Shown: positions 1 through 9,385, numbered from the stretch's first letter. The stretch is 33,028 nucleotides of DNA from Saccoglossus kowalevskii (GCF_000003605.2 NW_003112357.1:1-33028), one strand, 5' to 3'. Made by a program: numbers and translations. Notes: generated by a model from the sequence alone, not told the origin.

Positions 1-159
1 TGCGAGCACTTCGTTATGCGTCCTTGAATTAGTTAGAATATAACTGAGAACTTCATATTATTTTCAAAAGGCTACAAAAAAACCATCGAAATGCACAGAC
101 GATTGTGCGATTGCAAGTCTTTTAAAAACACGATTAGCGCAAATACAGTATGTTGATGT
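1..159 (+). repeat. Linker module at left edge (5' flank of first tRNA)
   Basis: This is the common upstream linker, entered just inside its first bases. It contains the near-palindrome at about 100-115 in a form with two weak positions, the TTTTAAAAA box at 120-128, and the usual lead-in ending GATGT before the tRNA. No gene is seen in it. Confidence 0.9.
120..128 (+). promoter_or_regulatory. TATA-like AT box upstream of tRNA (representative)
   Basis: TTTTAAAAA lies 40 to 32 nt before the tRNA start and is kept at this distance in nearly every unit, half units included. If Pol III starts a few bases before the mature 5' end, the box sits near -30, where some animal tRNA genes use an upstream TATA-like element that helps TFIIIB binding. 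Its position is seen; its function is inferred. Confidence 0.4.
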
Positions 160-233
160 GGCCGGTTAGCTCAGTTGGTTAGAGCGCGGTGCTAATAACG
201 CTGAGGTCGTGGGTTCGATCCCCGTATCGGCCA
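160..233 (+). tRNA. tRNA-Ile(AAU), copy 1
   Basis: All stems form. The copy differs from the array consensus only at A64 to G in the T stem, which leaves a U50-G64 wobble pair. The linker that follows carries the extra 154-bp module. Confidence 0.85.
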
Positions 234-240
234 TTGGTAA

Positions 241-244
241 TTTT
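241..244 (+). terminator. Pol III TTTT terminator (representative)
   Basis: A run of four T begins 8 nt after the discriminator base, inside a conserved GTAATTTTATG context. The same run follows almost every full copy at the same distance (for example 1558-1561 after the copy at 1477). Four T on the non-template strand is the minimal animal Pol III stop. Confidence 0.75.
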
Positions 245-279
245 ATGTGTATGTTGAAAACTATTGGCGGCATTTGGGT

Positions 280-293
280 GCGCCATCTTGTGG
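280..293 (-). promoter_or_regulatory. CTCF/YY1-like 14-mer (representative)
   Basis: Read on the - strand, the site is CCACAAGATGGCGC. It matches 13 of 14 positions of the CTCF core consensus CCASYAGRKGGCRS (the miss is position 5), and its AAGATGGCG part matches the YY1/Pho core. It lies about 47 nt past the tRNA 3' end. I count about 46 exact copies and about 22 with one substitution (GATGACGC). Half-tRNA units and the roughly 196-bp units lack it. Binding is not shown by sequence alone. Confidence 0.4.
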
Positions 294-326
294 CTACCTT
301 CACTATCACCGTCTGGTGGGTAATAT

Positions 327-480
327 AATTTGTATTCTGCGAGCACTTCGTTATGCGTCCTTGAATTAGTTAGAATATAACTGAGAACTTCATATTATTG
401 GTAAAAGGCTACAAAAAAACCTTCGAAATGCACAGACGTTTGTGCGATTGCATGTCTTTTAAAAACACGATTAACGATAG
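327..480 (+). repeat. Extra tRNA-less linker module, 154 bp (representative)
   Basis: This copy starts AATTTGTATTCTG and runs to ATTAACGATAG, where the same AATTTGTATTCTG starts again at 481. It equals the normal upstream linker minus the last lead-in before a tRNA. Wherever it is inserted the unit grows by 154 bp, so 336 becomes about 490 and 148 becomes 302. It contains the near-palindrome and AT box but no A or B box, so it is not expected to be transcribed by Pol III alone. Confidence 0.85.
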
Positions 481-650
481 AATTTGTATTCTGTGAGCAC
501 TTCGTTATGCGTCCTTGAATTAGTTAGAATATAACTGAGAACTTCATATTATTTTCAAAAGGCTACAAAAAAACCATCGAAATGCACAGACGATTGTGCG
601 ATTGCAAGTCTTTTAAAAACACGATTAGCGCAAATACAGTATGCTGATGT

Positions 651-724
651 GGCCGGTTAGCTCAGTTGGTTAGAGCGCGGTGCTAATAACGCTGAGGTCG
701 TGGGTTCGATCGCCATATCGGCCA
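651..724 (+). pseudogene. tRNA-Ile(AAU)-like, copy 2 (T-stem mismatch)
   Basis: The copy is full length, but C61 is G, which breaks the near-invariant G53-C61 pair and weakens the B box. The rest matches consensus. Confidence 0.75.
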
Positions 725-987
725 TTGGTAATTTTATGTGTATGTTGAAAACTATTGGCGGCATTTGGGTGCGCCATCTTGTGGCTACCTTCACTATCAC
801 CGTCTGGTGGGTAATATAATTTGTATTCTGCGAGCACTTCGTTATGCGTCCTTGAATTAGTTAGATTATAACTGAGAACTTCGTATTATTGGCAAAAGGC
901 TACAAAAAAACCTTCTAAATGCACAGACGTTTGTGCGATTGCATGTCTTTTAAAAACACGATTAACGCAAATACAGAGTGCTTATGT

Positions 988-1061
988 GGACGGTTAGCTC
1001 AGTTGGTTAGAGCGCGGTGCTAATAACGCTGAGGTCGTGGGTTCGATCCCCATATCGGCCA
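988..1061 (+). pseudogene. tRNA-Ile(AAU)-like, copy 3 (A3 allele)
   Basis: C3 is A, giving an A3-G70 mismatch in the acceptor stem; all else is consensus. The upstream linker has the variant lead-in GAGTGCTTATGT. The same allele recurs at 1813 and 2638, so it spread with the 825-bp repeat. Confidence 0.75.
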
Positions 1062-1476
1062 TTGGTAATTTTATGTGTATGTTGAAAACTATTGGCGGCA
1101 TTTGGTGCGCCATCTTGTGGCTACCTTCACTATCACCGTCTGGTGGGTAATAGAATTTGTATTCTGCGAGCACTTCGTTATGCCTCCTTGAATTTGTTAG
1201 AATATAACTGAGAACTTCATATTATTGGCAAAAGGCTACCCAAAATCCTTCGAAATGCACAGACGTTTGTGCGATTGCATGTCTTTTAAAACACGATTAA
1301 CGATAAAATTTGTATTCTGCGAGCACTTCGTTATGCGTCCTTGAATTAGTTAGAATATAACTGAGAACTTCATATTATTTTCAAAAGGCTACAAAAAAAC
1401 CTTCGAAATGCACAGGCGTTTGTGCGATTGCATGTCTTTTAAAAACACGATTAACGCAAATACAGTATGCTGATGT

Positions 1477-1550
1477 GGCCGGTTAGCTCAGTTGGTTAGA
1501 GCGCGGTGCTAATAACGCTGAGGTCGTGGGTTCGATCCCCATATCGGCCA
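1477..1550 (+). tRNA. tRNA-Ile(AAU), copy 4, array consensus
   Basis: This is the reference copy. The acceptor stem GGCCGGT pairs with ATCGGCC (one G-U), followed by discriminator A. The D stem is GCTC/GAGC with GG at 18-19. The anticodon stem CGGTG/CGCTG frames the seven-base loop CTAATAA, whose anticodon AAT reads Ile AUU, AUC and, as IAU, AUA. The variable loop is AGGTC. The T arm is GTGGG-TTCGATC-CCCAT. The A box TAGCTCAGTTGG and B box GGTTCGATCC match Pol III consensus, no intron or CCA is encoded, and TTTT follows at 1558. Eleven other copies (5465, 6686, 8020, 9876, 11371, 15664, 16187, 23459, 25544, 26367, 30895) are identical. Charging and use in translation are likely for this family but unproven here; homogenisation alone could also keep copies identical. 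Confidence 0.9.
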
Positions 1551-1812
1551 TTGGTAATTTTATGTGTATGTTGAAACTATTGGCGGCATTTGGGTGCGCC
1601 ATCTTGTGGCTACCTTCACTATCACCGTCTGGTGGGTAATATAATTTGTATTCTGCGAGCACTTCGTTATGCGTCCTTGAATTAGTTAGATTATAACTGA
1701 GAACTTCGTATTATTGGCAAAAGGCTACAAAAAAACCTTCTAAATGCACAGACGTTTGTGCGATTGCATGTCTTTTAAAAACACGATTAACGCAAATACA
1801 GAGTGCTTATGT

Positions 1813-1886
1813 GGACGGTTAGCTCAGTTGGTTAGAGCGCGGTGCTAATAACGCTGAGGTCGTGGGTTCGATCCCCATATCGGCCA
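1813..1886 (+). pseudogene. tRNA-Ile(AAU)-like, copy 5 (A3 allele)
   Basis: It has the A3-G70 acceptor mismatch and is identical in body to the copy at 988, as expected from the 825-bp repeat. Confidence 0.75.
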
Positions 1887-2301
1887 TTGGTAATTTTATG
1901 TGTATGTTGAAAACTATTGGCGGCATTTGGTGCGCCATCTTGTGGCTACCTTCACAATCACCGTCTGGTGGGTAATAGAATTTGTATTCTGCGAGCACTT
2001 CATTATGCCTCCTTGAATTTGTTAGAATATAACTGAGAACTTCATATTATTGGCAAAAGGCTACCCAAAATCCTTCGAAATGCACAGACGTTTGTGCGAT
2101 TGCATGTCTTTTAAAACACGATTAACGATAAAATTTGTATTCTGCGAGCACTTCGTTATGCGTCCTTGAATTAGTTAGAATATAACTGAGAACTTCATAT
2201 TATTTTCAAAAGGCTACAAAAAAACCTTCGAAATGCACAGGCGTTTGTGCGATTGCATGTCTTTTAAAAACACGATTAACGCAAATACAGTATGCTGATG
2301 T

Positions 2302-2375
2302 GGCCGGTTAGCTCAGTTGGTTAGAGCGTGGTGCTAATAACGCTGAGGTCGTGGGTTCGATCCCCATATCGGCCA
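2302..2375 (+). tRNA. tRNA-Ile(AAU), copy 6
   Basis: The only change is C27 to T, a tolerated U27-G43 pair that is also usual in animal tRNA-Ile(AAU). All other elements are consensus. Confidence 0.85.
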
Positions 2376-2637
2376 TTGGTAATTTTATGTGTATGTTGAA
2401 ACTATTGGCGGCATTTGGGTGCGCCATCTTGTGGCTACCTTCACTATCACCGTCTGGTGGGTAATATAATTTGTATTCTGCGAGCACTTCGTTATGCGTC
2501 CTTGAATTAGTTAGATTATAACTGAGAACTTCGTATTATTGGCAAAAGGCTACAAAAAAACCTTCTAAATGCACAGACGTTTGTGCGATTGCATGTCTTT
2601 TAAAAACACGATTAACGCAAATACAGAGTGCTTATGT

Positions 2638-2711
2638 GGACGGTTAGCTCAGTTGGTTAGAGCGCGGTGCTAATAACGCTGAGGTCGTGGGTTCGATCCC
2701 CATATCGGCCA
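2638..2711 (+). pseudogene. tRNA-Ile(AAU)-like, copy 7 (A3 allele)
   Basis: This is the third A3 copy, with the A3-G70 mismatch. It begins the diverged third 825-bp repeat. Confidence 0.75.
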
Positions 2712-3126
2712 TTGGTAATTTTATGTGTATGTTGAAAACTATTGGTGGCATTTGGTGCGCCATCTTGTGGCTACCTTCACTATCACCGTCTGGTGGGTAA
2801 TAGAATTTGTATTCTGCGAGCACTTCGTTATGCCTCCTTGAATTTGTTAGAATATAACTGAGAACTTCATATTATTGGCAAAAGGCTACCCAAAATCCTT
2901 CGAAATGCACAGACGTTTGTGCGATTGCATGTCTTTTAAAACACGATTAACGATAAAATTTGTATTCTGCGAGCACTTCGTTATGCGTCCTTGAATTAGT
3001 TAGAATATAACTGAGAACTTCATATTATTTTCAAAAGGCTACAAAAAAACCTTCGAAATGCACAGGCGTTTGTGCGATTGCATGTCTTTTAAAAACACGA
3101 TTAACGCAAATACAGTATGCTGATGT

Positions 3127-3200
3127 GGCCGGTTAGCTCAGTTGGTTAGAGCGCGGTGCTAATAACGCTGAAGTCGTGGGTTCGATCCCCATATCGGCCA
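3127..3200 (+). tRNA. tRNA-Ile(AAU), copy 8
   Basis: The stems are intact; the variable loop reads AAGTC, not AGGTC. The linker that follows is the GGGGGCATCCGAG variant with the substituted CTCF-like site. Confidence 0.82.
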
Positions 3201-3615
3201 TTTGTAATTTTATGTGTATGTTAAAAACTATTGGGGGCATCCGAGTGCGTCATCTTGTGGCTACCTTCACTATCACCGTCTGGTGGGTAAAAGAATTTGT
3301 ATTCTGCGAGCACTTCGTTATGCGTCCTTGAATTAGTTAGAATATAACTGAGAACTTCATATTATTGGCAAAAGGCTACCCAAAATCCTTCAAAATGCAC
3401 AGACGTTTGTGCGATTGCATGTCTTTTATAAACACGATTAACGGTAGAATTTGTATTCTGCGAGCACTTCGTTATGCGTCCTTGAATTAGTTAGAATATA
3501 ACTGAGAACTTCATATTATTTTCAAAAGGCTCCAAAAAACCATCGAAATGCACAGACGTTTGTGCGATGCATGTCTTTTAAAAACACGATTAACGCAAAT
3601 ACAGTATGCTGATGT

Positions 3616-3689
3616 GGCCGCTTAGCTCAGTTGCTTAGAGCGCGGTGCTAATAACGCTGAGGTCGTGGGTTCGATCCACATATCGGCCA
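3616..3689 (+). pseudogene. tRNA-Ile(AAU)-like, copy 9 (D-loop and stem lesions)
   Basis: G6 is C (acceptor mismatch), G19 is C (D-loop, A box) and C62 is A (T stem, B box). A related allele with the first two changes lies at 29398, marking a block shared with the right part of the array. Confidence 0.7.
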
Positions 3690-3951
3690 TTGGTAATTTT
3701 ATGTGTATGTTGAAACTATTGGCGGCATTTGGGTGCGCCATCTTGTGGCTACCTTCACTATCACCGTCTTGTGGGTAATAGAATTTGTATTCTGCGAGCA
3801 CTTCGTTATGCGTCCTTGAATTAGTTAGATTATAACTGAGAACTTCGTATTATTGGCAAAAGGCTACAAAAAAACCTTCGAAATGCACATACGTTTGTGC
3901 GATTGCATGTCTTTTAAAAACACGATTAACGCAAATACAGAGTGCTTATGT

Positions 3952-4025
3952 GGCCGGTTAGCTCAGTTGGTTAGAGCGCAGTGCTAATAACGCTGAGGTC
4001 GTGGGTTCGATCCCCATGTCGGCCA
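3952..4025 (+). tRNA. tRNA-Ile(AAU), copy 10
   Basis: G28 to A converts a G-U pair into A28-U42, and A66 to G gives U7-G66, so all stems hold. Both boxes are consensus. It corresponds in position to the copy at 29734. Confidence 0.82.
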
Positions 4026-4441
4026 TTGGTAATTTTATGTGTATGTTGAAAACTATTAGCGGCATTTGGGTGCGCCATCTTGTGGCTACCTTCACTATCA
4101 CCGTCTGGTGGGTAATAGAATTTGTATTCTGCGAGCACTTCGTTATGCCTCCTTGAATTTGTTAGAATATAACTGAGAACTTCATATTATTGGCAAAAGG
4201 CTACCCAAAATCCTTCGAAATGCACAGACGTTTGTGCGATTGCATGTCTTTTAAAACACGATTAACGATAAAATTTGTATTCTGCGAGCACTTCGTTATG
4301 CGTCCTTGAATTAGTTAGAATATAACTGAGAACTTCATATTATTTTCAAAAGGCTACAAAAAAACCTTCGAAATGCACAGACGTTTGTGCGATTGCATGT
4401 CTTTTAAAAACACGATTAACGCAAATACACTATGCTGATGT

Positions 4442-4515
4442 GGCCGGTTAGCTCAGTTGGTTAGAGCGCGGTGCTAATAACGCTGAGGTCTTGGGTTCGA
4501 TCCCCATATCGGCCA
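4442..4515 (+). pseudogene. tRNA-Ile(AAU)-like, copy 11 (T49 allele)
   Basis: G49 is T, giving a T49-T65 mismatch at the base of the T stem; the B box is intact. The lesion is mild and the copy might still be expressed. The allele recurs at 6155, 8510 and 30559, always after the lead-in CACTATGCTGATGT. Confidence 0.65.
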
Positions 4516-4932
4516 TTTGTAATTTTATGTGTATGTTAAAAACTATTGGGGGCATCCGAGTGCGTCATCTTGTGGCTACTTTCACTATCACCGTCTGGTG
4601 GGTAATAGAATTTGTATTCTGCGAGCACTTCGTTATGCGTCCTTGAATTAGTTAGAATATAACTGAGAACTTCATATTATTGGCAAAAGGCTACCCAAAA
4701 TCCTTCGAAATGCACAGACGTTTGTGCAATTGCATGTCTTTTATAAACACGATTAACGGTAGAATTTGTATTCTGCGAGCACTTCGTTATGCGTCCTTGA
4801 ATTAGTTAGAATATAACTGAGAACTTCATATTATTTTCAAAAGGCTCCAAATAAACCATCGAAATGCACAGACGTCTGTGCGATTGCATGTCTTTTAAAA
4901 ACACGATTAACGCAAATACAGTATGCTGATGT

Positions 4933-5007
4933 AGCCGGTTAGCCTCAGTTGGTTAGAGCGCGGTGCTAATAACGCTGGGGTCGTGGGTTCGATCCCCATA
5001 TCGGCCA
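4933..5007 (+). pseudogene. tRNA-Ile(AAU)-like, copy 12 (D-arm insertion)
   Basis: One extra C lies in the D arm (AGCCTCAG), disrupting the A box and D stem. G1 is A and A44 is G. The element is 75 nt long. Confidence 0.75.
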
Positions 5008-5269
5008 TTGGTAATTTTATGTGTATGTTGAAAACTATTGGCGGCATTTGGGTGCGCCATCTTGTGGCGACCTTCACTATCACCGTCTGGTGGGTAATAG
5101 AATTTGTATTCTGCGAGCACTTCGTTATGCGTCCTTGAATTAGTTAGAATATAACTGAGAACTTCATATTATTGGCAAAAGGCTACAAAAAACCTTCGAA
5201 ATGCACAGACGTTTGTGCGATTGCATGTCTTTTAAAAACACGATTAGCGCAAATACAGTATGCTGATGT

Positions 5270-5343
5270 GGCCGGTTAGCTCAGTTGGTTAGAGCGCGGT
5301 GCTAATAACGCTGAGGTCGTGGGTTCGATCACCATATCGGCCA
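5270..5343 (+). pseudogene. tRNA-Ile(AAU)-like, copy 13 (A61 allele)
   Basis: C61 is A, breaking the G53-C61 pair inside the B box. The linker that follows is internally deleted, so the next tRNA starts only 195 bp on. Confidence 0.72.
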
Positions 5344-5413
5344 TTGGTAATTTTATGTGTATGTTAAAAACTATTGGCGGCATCCGAGTGTGCCATCTTC
5401 TGGCTACCTTCAC

Positions 5414-5464
5414 AATTGCATGTCTTTTAAAAACACGATTAACGCAAATACAGTATGCTGATGT
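5414..5464 (+). repeat. Deletion junction making a 195-bp unit
   Basis: The downstream linker (GGCTACCTTCAC) jumps directly into AATTGCATGTC of the upstream linker, losing the CTATCACCGTCTGG part and most of the AATTTGTATTCTG module. The same junction occurs before the tRNAs at 6686 and 9049, so the event happened once and was then copied. Confidence 0.8.
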
Positions 5465-5538
5465 GGCCGGTTAGCTCAGTTGGTTAGAGCGCGGTGCTAA
5501 TAACGCTGAGGTCGTGGGTTCGATCCCCATATCGGCCA
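5465..5538 (+). tRNA. tRNA-Ile(AAU), copy 14, consensus
   Basis: The body is identical to the copy at 1477, but the linker before it is the shortened 195-bp form. The AT box and lead-in are retained. Confidence 0.88.
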
Positions 5539-5549
5539 TTGGTAATTTT

Positions 5550-5583
5550 ATGTGTATGTTAAAAACATGTGTATGTTAAAAAC
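5550..5583 (+). repeat. 17-bp direct duplication after tRNA
   Basis: ATGTGTATGTTAAAAAC occurs twice in a row just past the TTTT terminator. The same duplication is present at 6771-6804 in the second 1221-bp copy but not after the tRNA at 9049, which helps order the events. Confidence 0.85.
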
Positions 5584-5818
5584 TATTGGCGGCATCCGAG
5601 TGCGCCATCTTGTGGCTACCTTCACTATCACCGTCTGGTGGGTAATAGAATTTGTATTCTGCGAGCACTTCGTTATGCGTCCTTGAATTAGTTAGAATAT
5701 AACTGAGAACTTCATATTATTTTCAAAAGGCTACAAAAAAATCTTCGAAATGCACAGACGTTTGTGCGAGTGCATGTCTTTTAAAAACACGATTAACACA
5801 AATACAGTATGCTGATGT

Positions 5819-5891
5819 GGCCGGTTAGCTCAGTTGGTTAGAGCGCGGTGCTAATAACGCTGAGGTCGTGGGTTCGATCTCCATATCGGCA
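5819..5891 (+). pseudogene. tRNA-Ile(AAU)-like, copy 15 (acceptor one-base deletion)
   Basis: The 3' acceptor strand reads ATCGGC-A, having lost one C, so the stem can form at most six pairs in register. C61 is T, a G-U pair. Six copies share this allele (5819, 7040, 7530, 9386, 10213, 32519), all with TTTTACGTGT downstream. Confidence 0.8.
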
Positions 5892-6154
5892 TTGGTAATT
5901 TTACGTGTATGTTAAAAACTATTGGGGGCATCCGAGTGCGCCATCTTGTGGCTACCTTCACTATCACCGTCTGGTGGGTAATAGAATTTGTATTCTGCGA
6001 GCACTTCGTTATGCGTCCTTGAATTAGTTAGAATATAACTGAGAACTTCATATTATTTTCAAAAGGCTACAAAAAAACCTTCGAAATGCACAGACGTTTG
6101 TGCGATTGCATGTCTTTTAAAAACACGATTAACGCAAATACACTATGCTGATGT

Positions 6155-6228
6155 GGCCGGTTAGCTCAGTTGGTTAGAGCGCGGTGCTAATAACGCTGAG
6201 GTCTTGGGTTCGATCCCCATATCGGCCA
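6155..6228 (+). pseudogene. tRNA-Ile(AAU)-like, copy 16 (T49 allele)
   Basis: It has the same T49-T65 mismatch as the copy at 4442 and the same CACTATGC lead-in; otherwise it is consensus. Confidence 0.65.
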
Positions 6229-6490
6229 TTTGTAATTTTATGTGTATGTTAAAAACTATTGGGGGCATCCGAGTGCGTCATCTTGTGGCGACCTTCACTA
6301 TCACCGTCTGGTGGGTAATAGAATTTGTATTCTGCGAGCACTTCGTTATGCGTCCTTGAATTAGTTAGAATATAACTGAGAACTTCATATTATTGCCAAA
6401 AGGCTACAAAAAACCTTCGAAATGCACAGACGTTTGTGCGATTGCATGTCTTTTAAAAACACGATTAGCGCAAATACAGTATGCTGATGT

Positions 6491-6564
6491 GGCCGGTTAG
6501 CTCAGTTGGTTAGAGCGCGGTGCTAATAACGCTGAGGTCGTGGGTTCGATCACCATATCGGCCA
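6491..6564 (+). pseudogene. tRNA-Ile(AAU)-like, copy 17 (A61 allele)
   Basis: This is the 1221-bp partner of the copy at 5270, with the same C61 to A change and the same short linker after it. Confidence 0.72.
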
Positions 6565-6685
6565 TTGGTAATTTTATGTGTATGTTAAAAACTATTGGCG
6601 GCATCCGAGTGTGCCATCTTGTGGCTACCTTCACAATTGCATGTCTTTTAAAAACACGATTAACGCAAATACAGTATGCTGATGT

Positions 6686-6759
6686 GGCCGGTTAGCTCAG
6701 TTGGTTAGAGCGCGGTGCTAATAACGCTGAGGTCGTGGGTTCGATCCCCATATCGGCCA
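6686..6759 (+). tRNA. tRNA-Ile(AAU), copy 18, consensus
   Basis: The sequence is identical to the array consensus. It is the 1221-bp partner of the copy at 5465 and is followed by the 17-bp duplication. Confidence 0.88.
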
Positions 6760-7039
6760 TTGGTAATTTTATGTGTATGTTAAAAACATGTGTATGTTAA
6801 AAACTATTGGCGGCATCCGAGTGCGCCATCTTGTGGCTACCTTCACTATCACCGTCTGGTGGGTAATAGAATTTGTATTCTGCGAGCACTTCGTTATGCG
6901 TCCTTGAATTAGTTAGAATATAACTGAGAACTTCATATTATTTTCAAAAGGCTACAAAAAAATCTTCGAAATGCACAGACGTTTGTGCGAGTGCATGTCT
7001 TTTAAAAACACGATTAACACAAATACAGTATGCTGATGT

Positions 7040-7112
7040 GGCCGGTTAGCTCAGTTGGTTAGAGCGCGGTGCTAATAACGCTGAGGTCGTGGGTTCGATC
7101 TCCATATCGGCA
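7040..7112 (+). pseudogene. tRNA-Ile(AAU)-like, copy 19 (acceptor deletion allele)
   Basis: It has the 73-nt allele ending ATCGGC-A with T61, as at 5819. It is followed by a double linker. Confidence 0.8.
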
Positions 7113-7529
7113 TTGGTAATTTTACGTGTATGTTAAAAACTATTGGGGGCATCCGAGTGCGCCATCTTGTGGCTACCTTCACTATCACCGTCTGGTGGGT
7201 AATAGAATTTGTATTCTGCGAGCACTTCGTTATGCGTCCTTGAATTAGTTAGAATATAACTGAGAACTTCATATTATTGGCAAAAGGCTACCCAAAATCC
7301 TTCGAAATGCACAGACGTTTGTGCGATTGCATGTCTTTTAAAAACACGATTAACGATAGAATTTGTATTCTGCGAGCACTTCGTTATGCGTCCTTGAATT
7401 AGTTAGAATATAACTGAGAACTTCATATTATTTTCAAAAGGCTACAAAAAAATCTTCGAAATGCACAGACGTTTGTGCGAGTGCATGTCTTTTAAAAACA
7501 CGATTAACACAAATACAGTATGCTGATGT

Positions 7530-7602
7530 GGCCGGTTAGCTCAGTTGGTTAGAGCGCGGTGCTAATAACGCTGAGGTCGTGGGTTCGATCTCCATATCGG
7601 CA
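7530..7602 (+). pseudogene. tRNA-Ile(AAU)-like, copy 20 (acceptor deletion allele)
   Basis: The same 73-nt allele follows 490 bp after the previous one. Body and both flanks look identical to the unit at 7040, suggesting a very recent tandem duplication of one double-linker unit. Confidence 0.8.
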
Positions 7603-8019
7603 TTGGTAATTTTACGTGTATGTTAAAAACTATTGGGGGCATCCGAGTGCGCCATCTTGTGGCTACCTTCACTATCACCGTCTGGTGGGTAATAGAATTT
7701 GTATTCTGCGAGCACTTCGTTATGCGTCCTTGAATTAGTTAGAATATAACTGAGAACTTCATATTATTGGCAAAAGGCTACCCAAAATCCTTCGAAATGC
7801 ACAGACGTTTGTGCGATTGCATGTCTTTTAAAAACACGATTAACGATAGAATTTGTATTCTGTGAGCACTTCGTTATGCGTCCTTGAATTAGTTAGAATA
7901 TAACTGAGAACTTCATATTATTTTCAAAAGGCTACAAAAAAACCATCGAAATGCACAGACGATTGTGCGATTGCATGTCTTTTAAAAACACGATTAGCGC
8001 AAATACAGGATGCTGATGT

Positions 8020-8093
8020 GGCCGGTTAGCTCAGTTGGTTAGAGCGCGGTGCTAATAACGCTGAGGTCGTGGGTTCGATCCCCATATCGGCCA
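8020..8093 (+). tRNA. tRNA-Ile(AAU), copy 21, consensus
   Basis: The body is exact consensus, with the lead-in variant ACAGGATGCTG shared with 10703, 11040 and 33009. A 75-codon antisense reading frame across this unit is tRNA sequence read backwards. Confidence 0.88.
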
Positions 8094-8509
8094 TTGGTAA
8101 TTTTATGTGTATGTTAAAAACTATTGGCGGCATCCCAGTGCGCCATCTTGTGGCTACCTTCAATATCACCGTCTGGAGGGTAATAGAATTTGTATTCTGC
8201 GAGCACTTCGTTATGCGTCCTTGAATTAGTGAGATTATAACTGAGAACTTCATATTATTGGCAAAAGGCTACCCAAAATCCTTCGAAATGCACAGACGTT
8301 TGTGCAATTGCATGTCTTTTAAAACACGATTAACGATAAAATTTGTATTCTGCGAGCACTTCGTTATGCGTCCTTGAATTAGTTAGAATATAACTGAGAA
8401 CTTCATATTATTTTCAAAAGGCTACAAAAAAACCTTCGAAATGCACAGACGTTTGTGCGATTGCATGTCTTTTAAAAACACGATTAACGCAAATACACTA
8501 TGCTGATGT

Positions 8510-8583
8510 GGCCGGTTAGCTCAGTTGGTTAGAGCGCGGTGCTAATAACGCTGAGGTCTTGGGTTCGATCCCCATATCGGCCA
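8510..8583 (+). pseudogene. tRNA-Ile(AAU)-like, copy 22 (T49 allele)
   Basis: It carries the T49-T65 mismatch and starts the third block related to the 1221-bp repeat. Confidence 0.65.
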
Positions 8584-8845
8584 TTTGTAATTTTATGTGT
8601 ATGTTAAAAACTATTGGGGGCATCCGAGTGCGTCATCTTGTGGCGACCTTCACTATCACCGTCTGGTGGGTAATAGAATTTGTATTCTGCGAGCACTTCG
8701 TTATGCGTCCTTGAATTAGTTAGAATATAACTGAGAACTTCATATTATTGCCAAAAGGCTACAAAAAACCTTCGAAATGCACAGACGTTTGTGCGATTGC
8801 ATGTCTTTTAAAAACACGATTAGCGCAAATACAGTATGCTGATGT

Positions 8846-8910
8846 GGCCGGTTAGCTCAGTTGGTTAGAGCGCGGTGCTAATAACGCTGAGGTCGTGGGT
8901 TCGATCACCA
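8846..8910 (+). pseudogene. tRNA-Ile(AAU)-like, copy 23 (3' end replaced)
   Basis: The tRNA is normal up to GATCACCA (A61 allele). Then the whole 3' acceptor strand is replaced by repeats of TGTGTA, so no acceptor stem can form. The A box is intact and the B box has the A61 change. Confidence 0.85.
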
Positions 8911-8930
8911 TGTGTATGTGTATGTGTATG
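8911..8930 (+). repeat. Short TGTGTA repeat replacing a tRNA 3' end
   Basis: About three copies of TGTGTA sit between the T arm and the usual GTAATTTTATGTGTATG. The unit motif equals the TGTGTATG just downstream, so slippage or template switching from that site explains it. Confidence 0.8.
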
Positions 8931-9048
8931 GTAATTTTATGTGTATGTTAAAAACTATTGGCGGCATCCGAGTGTGCCATCTTGTGGCTACCTTCACAAT
9001 TGCATGTCTTTTAAAAACACGATTAACGCAAATACAGTATGCTGATGT

Positions 9049-9122
9049 GGCCGGTTAGCTCAGTTGGTTAGAGCGCGGTGCTAATAACGCTGAGGTCGTG
9101 GGTTTGATCCCCATATCGGCCA
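9049..9122 (+). pseudogene. tRNA-Ile(AAU)-like, copy 24 (T-loop C56 lost)
   Basis: The T loop reads TTTGATC: invariant C56 is T, which breaks the G19-C56 tertiary pair and the central C of the B box. The rest is consensus. Confidence 0.75.
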
Positions 9123-9385
9123 TTGGTAATTTTATATGTATGTTAAAAACTATTGGCGGCATCCGAGTGCGCCATCTTGTGGCTACCTTCACTATCACCG
9201 TCTGGTGGGTAATAGAATTTGTATTCTGCGAGCACTTCGTTATGCGTCCTTGAATTAGTTAGAATATAACTGAGAACTTCATATTATTTTCAAAAGGCTA
9301 CAAAAAAATCTTCGAAATGCACAGACGTTTGTGCGAGTGCATGTCTTTTAAAAACACGATTAACACAAATACAGTATGCTGATGT

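Larger units (their letters stand above)
988..2637 (+). repeat. 825-bp higher-order repeat, two tandem copies
   Basis: The pair of an A3-allele tRNA followed by a consensus-like tRNA at 988/1477 is repeated at 1813/2302, both offsets being exactly 825 bp. A third, more diverged copy begins at 2638/3127. The two copies look almost identical by eye. Confidence 0.85.
5270..7277 (+). repeat. 1221-bp higher-order repeat
   Basis: tRNA starts 5270, 5465 and 5819 are followed by 6491, 6686 and 7040, all offset by 1221 bp, with the same alleles in the same order. The match ends near 6056/7277, where the first copy keeps TATTTTCAAAAGG and the second has TATTGGCAAAAGG. A third related block sits at 8510-9458. 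Confidence 0.82.

Noticed and set aside
1477-1550. Bacterial or organellar tRNA-Ile
   Set aside because: Bacteria and organelles read Ile with GAU or modified CAU anticodons; AAU with Pol III boxes, a TTTT stop and no encoded CCA is eukaryotic nuclear.
8026-8253. 75-codon open frame on the - strand
   Set aside because: It lies antisense across a consensus tRNA (8020-8093) and its linker, has no domain, and its sequence is the tRNA read backwards.
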